A stretch of 64,000 bases of DNA from Macquaria australasica (taxonomy: Eukaryota > Chordata > Actinopteri > Centrarchiformes > Percichthyidae). Of this stretch, positions 36,140-48,743 are shown one piece after another. Numbering within the stretch: position 1 is the stretch's first letter; each line of letters starts with the position of its first letter. The notes under the pieces were generated by a model, which was not told where the DNA came from, made no database searches, and was given only the letters and a program-made list of their open reading frames with translations. The stretch covers positions 434,001 through 498,000 of the forward strand of contig SEMN01000333.1 of assembly GCA_005408345.1 (NCBI GenBank), written 5' to 3'. The position numbers were made by a program, and so were the translations under genes.

Positions 36140-39100
36140 TCATCTAAACGTTTCCTTTGGTTGGATAATAAAAGGAGGTGCGGGTAAAATCCCACTGGCG
36201 CTGTAGATTGGACAGGCTCTAAAGTCACAGGGCCAGTCTCTCCATGCATATCGGAGGGCAGCTACTTCATCAGCAGGCGGACACAAACTGGCAGATAGCT
36301 GGACAGTGGTCTGATCCCACTGCACGATGGGAGCTGGAACCCAGGGAGACTGAGGCCCACATGGAGCCTGAATCCCTGAGCAACAGATCTTAATAAAAGA
36401 AAAAAAATACAAAGGGATGAAAATTAGTAAAATTCGCTGATTTGAGCTTATTTTTTTAGCAAGAAATTAGTTTGTCCATGAAATGAAACTTCAGCTACAT
36501 CTAATGGTTATTTAATAGTGATTTTGTGTTGGCATTGTTAACAAAGCCAGCGGGTGAATATGGGACATAACTCACAGTGACTACCGCTGGCAGGCTTACC
36601 TCAAAGATGTCTTTAGACGGTGTGACAGAGACTTTCTGGTCGTAGGTAATGTTGACATACATTTGAGTGGACAGGATTTTGCTGGGGAAAGGTCCAAGGA
36701 AGGGCACGTCCTTCTCGTTATAAGCCACTGCCCTCGCTCCCAATGTCAGTCTGTAGGCTACATCCTGCTTGTCTCGGGGATGGATCCTGAAACAAAATAA
36801 AATCACAAATCCTTTTAACAAACATCATGGATGAGCCAGTTGGTAAGACCAGATAGGGAGGTTGAAAGTCAATACAGTTAAAAAAAACAAAAAACAGCTC
36901 ATCACTTGCAAATACACAAGCAGGTCACTCCATCACACTTTCATACTTTTAATGAAGGAAAAGAAAACAGCAGAAAGCTGTTTCCCTGATGGTCTTTCAC
37001 TTTTCGGCATTAAGAAAGTCTGTCGATGTGAGAATTATACCAAGGACTTGCTGTGTCTTGGCAGCATATCAGGGGAAAGTCCATAAAATTTTTTATAGAT
37101 GTTTATAAGGATCTTAAAATCTATCCAAAGACTAACTGGAAGCCAGAGCACAAACATTTGAACAGGTGTGATTTGAGCTCTTTGCTCCAATTAAAACTCT
37201 TGCCGCAGCGCTTTTTTATAAACATACTCTAAAGTGAAATCAGGTCAAACCTGGCATGGTAATTAAAAATAGCACTGACCTTCTTCTCTCATATTAAGAG
37301 TTAGTTTTACATGAAATCCTGACATATGTAAGAATTGTTGATCAAATCCACGTGAAGGAGTTGCACTGTTCCTGATGTGGTACCATTTATTAATCACATA
37401 GGTATTTAATACCTGTATAAGCGCCATGCTCCTCGGTACTATAAAGATTTCACATGCTATGAATACATACAAACACAATCCTTACGTGCCGTAGGGTGAG
37501 GTTTCGTCTGGTAAATCCAAAGCCACAGCCATGAAGGTTTTCTTCATCCGGGGGTTCGGGACAAAGCCAGTGTCGGCTGTCTGGTGCCAGCGGATGTTCG
37601 CAAAGCCGTCATCTGTGAAACCTTTTTGGTAGGTGGACAGCTGCAAAGTACAAAGAAATCGTGGATTACATCTACAACACTGCAAATGATATTTGCAAAA
37701 TCTTTCTATGGTTTATTTTACCTACATAGTGGCAAAGTAGCTGCACTTATTTGCCACAGTCTCTTCTTTGATGCTACCACTAGGGGGCACCAAAGTCAGA
37801 AATCTGTCAAATTCTACATAGTTTTTTTTTTAAATTCACTCTAAGGCTGCACTATTTTGATTGATCTGTACTTGTTTGTTGTACTTATTATGCAAATTGA
37901 AACTAAAATACTAAAATACCTGGACAAATCCAAAGGGGAAGTCAAGAGCTGTCTCCCCCCCAGAGCCCTGGTGAAATGCCATCCTCCAGTCATCAATCAT
38001 AGCAGGGAAGGAACAGTTGTACTCCTCTTGATGATAGGCTGCATTTGCCTCACCTGAAAGTAACACAAGCCTTATAGATGCATGATAACCATGTGGCTAT
38101 ACTGAACATCTGATACCTGTGCAGGTAGTCTTACCTTGGTACCAGAGGGCTCCTTTGATGGTCATGTTGAGCATTGGGTGGATCATTGCATTCCACAAGA
38201 TAGAATTTTCTTCAGGGCTGAGCGATTTTAACGTGCAAAAAGTAGCAACAGTGCAGTTAGTGCAAGCTAACTTTTCTTGGTTATTGCACAGAACTATTGT
38301 GAGCATGAGAGTTATTACACTTGCATGAGAACAGTGTGTCACACGGTAAAATTAGACAAATCTATTACCACACATATCAGGCTGCAGGTCAGCTGAATTG
38401 TGTTTTTTCATATCTTTACCCATCTTTTGTTTGCTCTAGTCCACACTGCCGCAGTGCTCTTGAAGATGACCAGGCTTCGACAGGTGTGCCTCCCCAACAG
38501 GACTCCACCAGTCCTATGGGGTACTTCAGGGTCTCATACATGTAACGTCCAAAGAGCCAGCACACTGCAGAGAACTCTGCCAGATCTGGAAATACACCTG
38601 CCTGTTAATCAGTCAATCAACAGAATGCAAGAAGGTGGTAGTACGCACATCAACAAATAGCATCATGGTTGATATTTGTTGTTTTTATTTTTTTATGAAA
38701 TGTGATTACATTTTACAGTACTATACTGTCCTGTGCTGTAACAAAACAAAACAATAGCTTGGATTTAGAAACAATATTCTACAATATGCATGTTTCTATT
38801 ACACTGCATAACCAAAAACCTTTAGCTGCAAACAAGTCTTTAAACAATTCTATGAATAAATAAATGAATCCTTGACTTACTTGCTGTGGGCACAGACCAG
38901 GGAAGTTCCACTTGAATCAAATCAGTCAGCTCAGTTTCACTCTGGTTCAAGGCTGCCATAAAAGTCCTCACATGAGGATACTTTGCTGCGAGGGCCAGCT
39001 CCTCGGATGCATTGAAAATCTATTGGAGAATGAATAAATAAAAGAGAGAGCTCATTAAACAATAAAATATGAATAAATACATATATACATACATACCAAA

Positions 39101-40537
39101 GAGAAAGTTCTTTTTTTTATCTAGAATGCTTCATGCCACTAATGGATTTGTGCAACCTTTCTGACCATTACAGCCAAAGTAAGACTGTAGGTTTTGTTCT
39201 GTCATCTTTTGGCACTGATGGCACTAAAACACTAGCTCCTAACTTCTTTTATGTGTAATATAAGTGAAAGGGTTTTGTTTCAAGACTTTTGCCCTCCAGA
39301 CAGACGTCTGCTGCACATTTATGTTAACGCGAATGAGCTGATCGGAAAGACAGACTGGCGTTCACCTGGGTCAGACTACCTGAGATGTTTTAAAGAACAT
39401 GTTGCTCTGCCCTCCACACAGCCAAACGTCTCCAAACAGCACATCTGTCAGAGTGGCTGTGCTGCTCTGAGCGACTGCTGTCACATTGTAGGGACCACCA
39501 GCTTCAACAGGGTCAAGGGTGACTCGCCAGATACCTGTAAAGGCAGTCATTGATACATGGACTGTAAACAAAGTAAAGTGAATTAGTGAAAGCGTTTACC
39601 TTTTGGTGGACTAAGGACAGAGGGGTATACAGATTGTAAAACCCATTGAGGCAAATTTGTGAGTTGTGATATTGGGCTATATAAATAAAATTGACCTAAC
39701 TTGACTTTCACGTCATATTAATTTTACTTTTATAAGTTGGATGCAAGTCAGTATAAAGACAGCAAACACAGTAAAGAGGAAACTACAGAGGAACTAAAGG
39801 ACTCCACCAGAACACAAAACTAAAGAGGAACTAAATCTTTAAACCACTATTTTTCAGGCCACACCCCAACTGTCCTGACAGTGGTTACACAACAAAAGCT
39901 CTGACACCAAAATGGGCTCTCTTCCATAGCTGCCCCTGTCAGGATCACTCAGTTCGGCCTCTGCCTCCATTCAGTACCCTGCAGATGTCAGCATAAACTT
40001 CCCACCTGACAACAACTGGCTGTACTCACCTTTCGTCACAGGTGAGGTTTTCTGCTGTAACGTTGTTGGTCCTGACAAGAAGACGGTGGCCTGTGCACCC
40101 TCAGGGCCGTGGCCCCACAGCACAGCTTTCTCTGGCGACTGCTGCAGCACCATGTGATCTCCATAGTAGGAGGCAAAGCGCAGGTTCCCGTCTACACACA
40201 CAACAAGTTGATTATTTTCTTAGTGCATCTATAAAATGCAATGAGAAATAATTACTTAGAAACTGTGGAAGATTCAAAATCACAATAGAGCATAAAAAAA
40301 ACAGCAATATATAATGAGGAGACTGGTACAGACACAGTGTGCTGGGTACAATCTGCCTGAGACGGCTTTTGGTTTGTTTTAAAATATTAAGGAAGTTAAC
40401 TCATATTTTAGCTAACTTTGACACAGTAATTCCAGTACACTGCAGTTTAATGCTGGCACACAGTTTGTCAGACCGTACTCACCACAGCTGTGAATAGAAG
40501 CTGTGAGTATAAAAAGAACACACAGTGTTACTGCCAT
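36140..40537 (-). CDS. siae: Sialate O-acetylesterase, complete
   Basis: Removes O-acetyl groups from sialic acids (9-O-acetyl in the mammalian enzyme); lysosomal/secreted. Ten exons on the minus strand: 40537-40483, 40191-40030, 39534-39380, 39019-38881, 38585-38420, 38217-38135, 38053-37920, 37640-37486, 36786-36600, 36388-36140; 1485 nt, 494 residues (human about 523), all GT-AG, no breaks. Signal peptide about 1-17 (MAVTLCVLFILTASIHS). Nucleophile serine in GGQSNM (Ser116). The conserved SGNH-family blocks follow: CWLFGRYMYETL, PIGLVESCWGGTPVEAW, LWNAMIHPM, WYQGEANA, IRWHQTAD and IHPRDKQDVAYRL (probable catalytic His352). It ends LRYAWRDWPCDF...LPAPPFI as in the human protein. Exon 7's acceptor is taken at 38053 because that restores the WYQGE motif. 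A CRE lies 145 bp upstream. Confidence 0.95.
37761..37825 (+). repeat. Dispersed repeat fragment in siae intron
   Basis: CTACCACTAGGGGGCACCAAAG followed by AAATTCTACATAG, the same family as the segment at 5880-5960. Confidence 0.55.
39636..39703 (+). repeat. Retroposon tail
   Basis: ACCCATTGAGGCAAATTTGTGA, then TTGTGATATTGGGCTATATA and AATAAAATTGA, a widespread teleost retroposon 3' end as I remember it. It lies in siae intron 2. Confidence 0.5.
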
Positions 40538-40681
40538 GACAAGAAGACAACCCTGCGTTCATAAACTGCTGAAAAGCTCTGTCAGGTAAAATCACGCCAG
40601 TTAGTTAGATCACATGCTCAGTGGTACGCGTGCATCGACCGGACAGCAATCATTGCAATTTACTAACAAACGTCAGTCCTG

Positions 40682-40689
40682 TGACGTCA
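40682..40689. promoter_or_regulatory. CRE palindrome in the siae promoter
   Basis: TGACGTCA, the perfect CREB/ATF site, 145 bp upstream of the siae ATG in a short CpG-rich stretch (GAGGCGGAGC, CCGCGGACC). No TATA box is seen. Function inferred from motif and place. Confidence 0.6.
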
Positions 40690-40927
40690 TCCAGAGGCGG
40701 AGCTAACCGCGGACCTTCAAAATAAAAGCACGGAAGATGAAATGTGTCAAAATGATAGAAACGCTTTCTCAAAATATCTAATCAAACGATTTTGTATTTA
40801 AGCATGTAACCCAATAGTTGAAACCTCTTATTAATGATACTGAAAAAAACACACCCTATTTTGTTGACCATTTTAAGTAGAATAATAACAAGCAGCAAAA
40901 TAACAATACTCAAATGCACATCTAATG

Positions 40928-42033
40928 TGGAGTGAAAATAGTCTCAATATTATTTGTAAACGTGTATTCCAAGATTTGTAACTGAAAAACAAGATTTGTA
41001 ACTGAAAAACAAGATTTGTAACTAAAAAAAAAGATTTGAAAATATTTTACTTACAGACTTTTAACTTCAGCTTCTCAGATCTGACCCTTTTCGCTTTCAA
41101 AAAGCTTCCTGCCCATACAAATGTCTGGTGTTACGCACGGATCAGGTTACTTTCACTTTCGGGATTATGAGACTATTTTAACGCTGGTCCAGCTCCACAG
41201 ATTCTAAATGCATGATGCGTTTAGGTGCTGGTGGAAAACTGGGACATCTGGGCTTTCGGCGTATTCGTGTTTAATTTCAAAGCGGGAAAGACGTTTTTCT
41301 CAATAGACAGAATAGCTTGTCGCCCCTCAATTAGAGCACATGCATTTACCAACCACAGACTCTATACAGTAACCTATAAATGTAAATATATGGTTTAAAT
41401 AAGCTACTGCTAGGTGGTAGAGTTGTTCTGCTGGGAAAACAGCCAGTCCAGACAAAAAGCGGATGCCAGCTGAACCTACCCCTAACCACCGAGGGGCGAC
41501 ACTACGGGGAACACAATTCTAACAGGAGGGAAACACATTTCGACGGGGAAACGGGCCTCCACACAACACCATTATAGCGTCGCCCCTCGGTGGTTAGGGG
41601 TAGGTTCAGCCGGCATCCGCTTTTTGCCTGGACTGGCTGTTTTGCTCTAATCGAGGGGCGACAAGCTATTCTGTCTATTTTGAAAAACATCTTTCCCACT
41701 TTGAAATTAAACACGAATACGCCGAAAGCCCAGATGTCCCAGTTTTCCACCAGCACCTAAACGCATCATGCATTTAGAATCTGTGGAGCTGGACCAGCGT
41801 TAAAATAGTCTCATAATCCCGAAAGTGAAAGTAACCTGATCCGTGCGTAACACCAGACATTTGTATGGGCAGGAAGCTTTTTGAAAGCGAAAAGGGTCAG
41901 ATCTGAGAAGCTGAAGTTAAAAGTCTGTAAGTAAAATATTTTCAAATCTTTTTTTTTAGTTACAAATCTTGTTTTTCAGTTACAAATCATGGAATACACG
42001 TTTACAAATAATATTGAGACTATTTTCACTCCA
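40928..42033. mobile_element. 1.1 kb near-perfect palindrome (foldback-type element)
   Basis: The left arm starts TGGAGTGAAAATAGTCTC and the right arm ends with its exact complement at 42033. The arms match over several hundred bases, with roughly 95% identity where I compared them by eye. A 20-bp unit (AAGATTTGTAACTGAAAAAC) is repeated three to four times in the left arm and about twice in the right. About 95 bp near 41340-41433 in the left arm has no partner. The inner arms continue to CGAGGGGCGAC at about 41502 and GTCGCCCCTCG at about 41579, around a unique centre of about 75 bp. No transposase is encoded. A target duplication was not found. A foldback DNA transposon is the best reading; a duplicated-inverted segment is the alternative. 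Confidence 0.85.
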
Positions 42034-45000
42034 TACTTGGGGACCCCAAAAATAAAAAGATTGCAACTTTGGAAGTGCAATTATTCTGTAATCCTGCTCA
42101 CTTATGTCTTGGTGAACAAATTCTGCATCAATTCATTTACCACCTGGGGGCAGAAGAACTCCACAACGAGCTGACAGACACACAATGTAATTGTTAACAA
42201 ACAATTGCCTATATACCAGCAGACATAGAGCCGCGTTAGCTTCCATTTGCTGTTGTGTTTTGGGCCACATGGTGTATGTAAGTCTCATATTCACTCTCTT
42301 TTTAGCTGTTTTGGTCTCAACCAGCGACTAAAAAATATTTAAATCTGTAGCTTGCTAAATGTTCTGTTGTTTTCAATATAGTCGTTAAGTGAGTTTGTCA
42401 AACATTTAAGAGTCATAAACGAGTCAATGTTAATATAAAATATTAATGCAGCTTTAAGGAAAAAGAAATAGACCTAATGTTAGTAGGAATGTAAGAGAGG
42501 AGTTTTCATTGAATTGAATACAAATGTTTTGTAGTGTGACAACTCTTCTGTGTTGTGTGTCCTGCAGTTGTTTTGATCTACTATTTGATGGTGTTCATTA
42601 TTGGTGCTTATCATACACTGAAACTCAGCTCACCGATGGTACTGCATGCTGCGCATACTGCTGGTCTTGGTGCATCTGCTGTTCAGTGATTACTACTTCA
42701 GGTACTGAAACCCAGTGTATTGAATTCTTGTCTCATGACAGCCTGCAGATACTGTGCCTGCAGAGTTTGGCAAAGCAGTCATTGTTGTTAATTTGTTAAG
42801 TAGGTTGCTTGTTTTGCGGATTGGTAAAAATAACACTTAACACCATTAATTTCATATTGACTCATGATTTTAAAAAATTACAGAATTGTTGGTGGATGTT
42901 GATTTACTGGAAACTAATAAATATTCATTTAAAAATACACAAGTGGAATAAACAAAATGACATATTATAAAACAAATCACTTGATAATTTATACATAACC
43001 AACAGCACAACAAATTGTAGAAGTCAGGTAAGTAAACTTAATAAGTTAAATTGCCTACAGTTATCGGTGTACCTGCTGCCCTCTAGTGGCTTAGGACGTA
43101 CACATCACACAATTAAGGACAACACTTTTAAAATCTAAAAAACTTAAAAGCTGGAGATACAGACTGCGTTGTATTGGTTAGAAAATGGTTTTTCAAGTGA
43201 TTTCAAAAGTCTACTGAACTGGAATCAGTGAAAAAGATGTAGAAAAAATGTCAATCGAGCTTAATTACCCACAAACCAAAAGGATAATTAACAATGCTTG
43301 TTATGCTGTGTGATGATTCTGGTCTGTCCTGTACCAGATTGGTTGCTGTCAAGAATTAACATGCTCTAACCAGCGTGGGCTTCTTTCTATTCAAATTTTT
43401 TGAGTGAGTCATCTTCTCAAACATAGACAACTTCAGATGTTTGCACACTTTGCGAAATGTTTTTGAATGCATCACTTCTTAGCCCGCATTATGCTGTCAG
43501 TTACATAATGAATCAAACTTGGGGAACACCAACAATGAGATAAACAAAACAAAATAGCCAAGTTAATTTTATCCATACGACCCAAAATCTGAAATTATCA
43601 ACAGTAAAATAAAGAACTACAGCGAGGGCTTGTGAAACTTTCAAACTAGCTAACAGAATTGCATAGTTTCTCAAATCTGCCCCTCACATGCCCAAAACAA
43701 CATACTACTGTGTGGTGAATCCTTATGAAGGCCAAAGTAATTAACATCTATAGACAAAAACAACAGCAAGAAAAATGAAAGCAGGCGTAACATTAATTAT
43801 CCAACTGTTTACCAGCTAGGTGTTTATTTAGCGAAGCATTTTACGCGTTTGCCTGTAGTAAAGACAAATGAACACGCTGTGTTCTGTTGGCATGCTATTT
43901 AAAACAAAACTTCAACACTTACACAGAGATAAGTGATGGCTATAGGCAGCAGAGTGGGAACGATGTTGGTTGGAGCATAAAGTAATGAGAGAACTGTAAA
44001 GTGAGGAGTAGAAACGTGTTCATGGAGTGTATTTGATAGGGTAACTACATACATGAGGCTACATGAAATTATTTCCCCTTTGCATTAACGCCAAAAAGGG
44101 ATCATTTGACCCTGCAGCTTTCAGTGTGCATCAACCGTGTCAATTACATACCCCTTCAAAGGCCAGAGATAATATCTGAAATTTGAAATTGCACTTTTAT
44201 CTTAATGTGAACCCCAGGCTCATTGGTATGTACAGTATGTTCAGCCACTGTGTGTGATAACTGTTACCTCACACAATGGATGTATATGAGACATATACTG
44301 TATAGGGAATGCTTTGTTCTTATTTTGTTTTCCGTGGATTTTTCTTTTCATTTCAGTTTCCTAGTCTTGTCCGTCCCCCATCAGCTCCACTGCTAATTGA
44401 CACAGCCGTCAAATCCTACCACAGCCTCGTTAGATCATCTGTGAAACAACTTCCAACTTGAACATATGCAACTTTAAACATGATGGAAAGGAAACAGAAC
44501 GGGAACTATGTCTCTGAACTGACTGTTTGGGACAAGATGTGTCTGAAAGATACACGCTATGATATAAAATATGGAATGTAACCCTTTTATTCCATTAGCA
44601 ATTACATTTCAGTACCTACACACACCTCGTCTGCTATTATCAAACTCATATGTAAACAGAGAAGGTTTATGGTTTCTTTGGTTTCTTTGGTTTCAGACTG
44701 CAAACTGGAGGTACAAAAATGCAGAGGTGAAATGTGGTTATTTGACTAAATTTAATTTCTCTAAACAGTAGTGTTGAACAGCTATAATATAAATTATAAC
44801 ATAGTTTGTGCAAATTTTAGACTTTGAATTGATTATTTCTTTGTAAAGATAAGATCTTAAGTTTCCAAAAGCATATTTTTCTGACCCTTAAAATCCAATT
44901 TTGAATATACTTGGAATTAGGATCTTAAGCTCTGAGGCATGCAAGTCAAAACATATTCCCAAACTCCTCTAATTCCCAATAAATGCTGGGGACAATGCAA

Positions 45001-46857
45001 ACTATGCTGTTCCTCTTGGCCTCATCAGCTCAATCTCTACTGACCCTGAAAGCTGATGTCAGTTATCAAAGTTATTTACTAAAATCAACAAGAATATTTT
45101 CAATAAACAAAGTGGACACTGTTCGTTTAGCTTGAATGGTTTCAGGATGGCCTTCCTGTGGAGGGAAGGTGAAGTATGCAAAGTAAAAACATTGAATTAA
45201 AAACATACTAATCATGCTGAAGCCATTTGTAAATGCACAAAGGCATCACAAATGAAATATTTTGTCTTTAAGCATTTCTTTTAGGCGATTATAAATTTTG
45301 GAGAATGTCCCAGTCTGTTTCAATAGGTATTATAAAACTTTGTAAATATACTGTAATTATTTTTCCAATTGTGTGCTCAATAGAATTTCAAATAATTTAT
45401 AAAAGAGACTGTTTTGCTCTCAGAAATAACCACAACAAATGATTCATTCTTTTTCTTCTTTGATTTATCTCAGGATACATTTTCTCTAACATGTCACGCA
45501 TAGAAGATTCTGTGAATAGGCCATTAAAAAACAGAAATTATGTGGTCTGGGCTTTTTAAAACTTATGTAATTTACCTCAAGATGTATCCTTTACATATAT
45601 TCAACCCCACCAAGGCTGTTTTGTTGTTTTTAGTGGCAACATCACCATATTGGTTGATTTACAACTGCAAATAGTTACATGGACTATGGAATTGAGTGTA
45701 TAATCATACTGTATAACACTGTAATGGGGTCCCTCCTCATGTGCAGAATAATTGTAATCATAGTTAATTTCAAAGAAAATGTCCAATACATCAAAAAGCA
45801 TTTATTAGGAAAGAGTTAAGGACAAGTAAAAGGAGTACAGATGTTTTAGAGCTTTCATATGAAAGCAGATATATTAACATCAACATGGAACATCACCTGC
45901 ACCTCAATATGCTTAATAAGTAATATCAGACAAATGGCATAAGGAATATAGAAAACTGTGTTTTCTCCATATATGGCTACTACCTATATTTCCAAACAGC
46001 AAGAGAACAATACTTTGTCAAGCACTTCACCAATTACAGCAGCCCGCACACTTTTCCCAGGGTACCGATGAACTAATTGCACACATACACACACATGCAC
46101 AACACAACAGAGATCAATAGAGATACACACATATCTGAGTTTCTCTCTGACATGAAAAAAAGAAAAGAAAATTGGATTATTTGTCATCATCAGCGCCTAC
46201 AGATCTATTATTTACTTATCATGTTTCTGTACATGCAGACCAAGACAGCATCAAGCTGATGTGACATGTGCATTTCCGTGTGAGTAATGCTTCAATATTA
46301 CCACCCCACTTCAGAGTCCAAGCCAGTGCTCAAATTAGATTGCCGAAATTGGGTTGAAAATGGCTATCCCTCCTCTAGTGATCCGTGGAATGGGCTCTGG
46401 TCTGTTCCATCACATTTTACAGCTAATTTCATGTGGTGAGATGAGAGATGCAAATATGTTTGTGGTTTCATGCATGAACCAAGATTTATGACTGCTGTCC
46501 AGGGCCCTCATAGGTCTCTTAACACATCAGCTCCTATCCATCATGTGATAAATCCCTTGAATTAGTGCCTCCCTTTAAGTCACTCAGCAGCTATTAGGTG
46601 CGTGAGAGGAGCCTGAGCATCATCCCCTGTATAGCCTACATTGCTTTTACACTTTCACACCCACTGGCACCTAAATCAATTTACACATGAGACTGCCTTG
46701 CCCCATTTATGCCAAAACAACCTGCTGAAGAATAGATGTACAGGCTACTGTAAATTCACTTTCAGTAAAGTTTTTCACCATAGAAATTGTCCTCATGTCC
46801 GATATGTAAAGAAGTCATTTGAAATGAAGGCAATATAATTAGTGCACAACTAATAGT
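42034..46857. other. Intergenic, no supportable gene
   Basis: AT-rich, with short open frames only. One exon-like segment (42568-42701, between a good acceptor and a GT donor) encodes a hydrophobic run in one frame but contains a stop before the donor. No RNA gene, operator or strong repeat was recognised apart from scattered short repeat fragments (for example CTGCCCTCTAGTGG near 43077). Confidence 0.5.
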
Positions 46858-47060
46858 TTGCCATTTTGGGAAATACGCTTATTTGCTTTCTGGCAGAGAG
46901 TTAGATTAGGAGACCGATACCACTGTCATGTCTGTAGGTAAATATGAATCTACCACCAGCAACCAGTTAGATTGGAAAGAGAGGGAACCAACCTGCCTGG
47001 CTCTGTCCAAACGTAACAAAACCCACCTGCCAGCACCTCTAAAGCTCATTAGTTAACATG
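46858..47060 (+). repeat. Second copy of the GCTTATTTGCTTTC teleost repeat
   Basis: GGGAAATACGCTTATTTGC, GAGAGTTAGATTAGGAGACC, TGTCATGTCTGTAGGTAAATA, CTGGCTCTGTCCAAACG and CCAGCACCTCTAAAGCTC occur in order. It matches and extends the copy at 24489-24665. Confidence 0.7.
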
Positions 47061-48707
47061 TTTGATTTCGTTTCTTTAATCCGTTCCAAAACATCGTGTT
47101 GTGGTTTTACGGGACGTTATTTCTTGGCTGGGCGCAGTAACTTCCTGGAGTCTTGTCATCACCGTGAGGTTGCCAGGCAACCAGAGGAGACTCCTTTTAC
47201 CGTATAGGATAGATCTTTTCACATAAAGGCCTGCTTACACCAGCATTTAAAACAGTGACATTTCACAGCAAAATCAGTTCACTCAATTCTTGCAGGGGCA
47301 AGTACAAAACAGTACAAAACAGCTAGCTCATTAGCTGTGTTGCGTCATCCACTTTTATTTGACCTCCTCTGTCGGAGTAACTGCTTCACAAAAGAGGAAT
47401 CGTTTGTAGACAAAGTTATGAGACAGGAGTCGATGGCACAAATTTGTCTTTTGAGAAAACTGCAGGAAGTAACGACCAAGATAAGCTAACTGACCGTTAG
47501 CAAGGTTGTTAGCTCAGAGAGCTTTATTTTCCCTCTTCAATAACTTTTTATTGAATGAAATTGCGAGGGGGAAGTAAACAACACAATAGAGAAAAAACAG
47601 AGAGAACCTCGGGGAGCTATTGTGACTGATTAGTGCTTACCTGGCTGGATACCGTCTTTGCGGTTAGCTGGGAATTAAAGTTAACAGGAACCTTCAATAT
47701 GGTTTATTTTTAATAACCACATGTTCCATCCCTGCGCTGTACTGTATCTAAAAAACCTAATGGCTCATACAAATGTCACAGAAGCTAATTATTGCCATAT
47801 GAGTTGCACTCTTGTGTGAAACTGAAAAGTAACAAAACAAATATCCACAGTCACATCCAGCCTCACAAACTGCTCCAGCTCTCAGCCTCCTACACACATC
47901 TAAATTGGTTCGCGGCTTCATGATGGGCTATGGTGTCGTAGCATTACTTAATAATGCTGTTGCTGGTGGAAGAAATATTGCTAATACTGACCAGGTAATG
48001 GAAAGCTATGTTTGACACTATTTCTGGCACGAGGTATTTAACAAAAAGTGAGTGGCAATTACCCAAGCTGCTGTCTTACATTCAATACAGCTTCATGAGA
48101 AACAGCTGGAGGTACAGTAGATGGTGAAGAAAATTGATAAAGATAAGCTGATTCTCTCACTGATGGCATAAAAGCTAAACACAATTGTTATGATCTCTAA
48201 TCATATTGCAAACAGGAATATATATACACAGAAGTGGACTCCTTGTAGTGTCATAAACAGACTGAATAACCAGAGGGGCAATATGAGAATGACAGCCAAG
48301 CAAAATGCAAATACTGTAACATTATTAATGACCTTTTCTATTTCAGTGGCAAGCCATTAGATCATAAACCAAAGCCCACATTGATACAATCCTGGCTGAG
48401 TGTCACATTAATAAATGGGAGTATCTGGCTCATAAGCTGTCGTGATTTGTGCCTTGAAGCAAATAGCATAATTCAATATACCACACTCCTTTTTCAAGTA
48501 GCATTGGAAGATGCAATTTGATAGCATTTGTATATTTGCGCGTTTGTTACTGTCATACCCAGTGAAATTCCTAGTGAAAATCATAACCCTTGAAAACAAA
48601 TTTCAAGTTTCCAGTACCTGTATGTGGCCGCACATTTTTATTATGCATAAGAAATACAAAGATTGGAAAAAAATCACAGAATTTGATTGAAAGAATGATG
48701 AAAACGT

Positions 48708-48743
<36 letters not shown>

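Noticed and set aside
40971..41035. Short 20-bp tandem repeats resembling a CRISPR array
   Set aside because: Units are contiguous without spacers, belong to the palindrome arm, and the genome is vertebrate.
41502..41756. Minus-strand open frame of 84 codons
   Set aside because: It lies inside the right arm of the palindrome, spans part of the centre, and has no recognisable domain.
42568..42701. Exon-like segment with good acceptor and donor and a hydrophobic translation (LIYYLMVFIIGAYHTLKL)
   Set aside because: The frame has a stop before the donor, no partner exons were found, and the translation matches no family I know.
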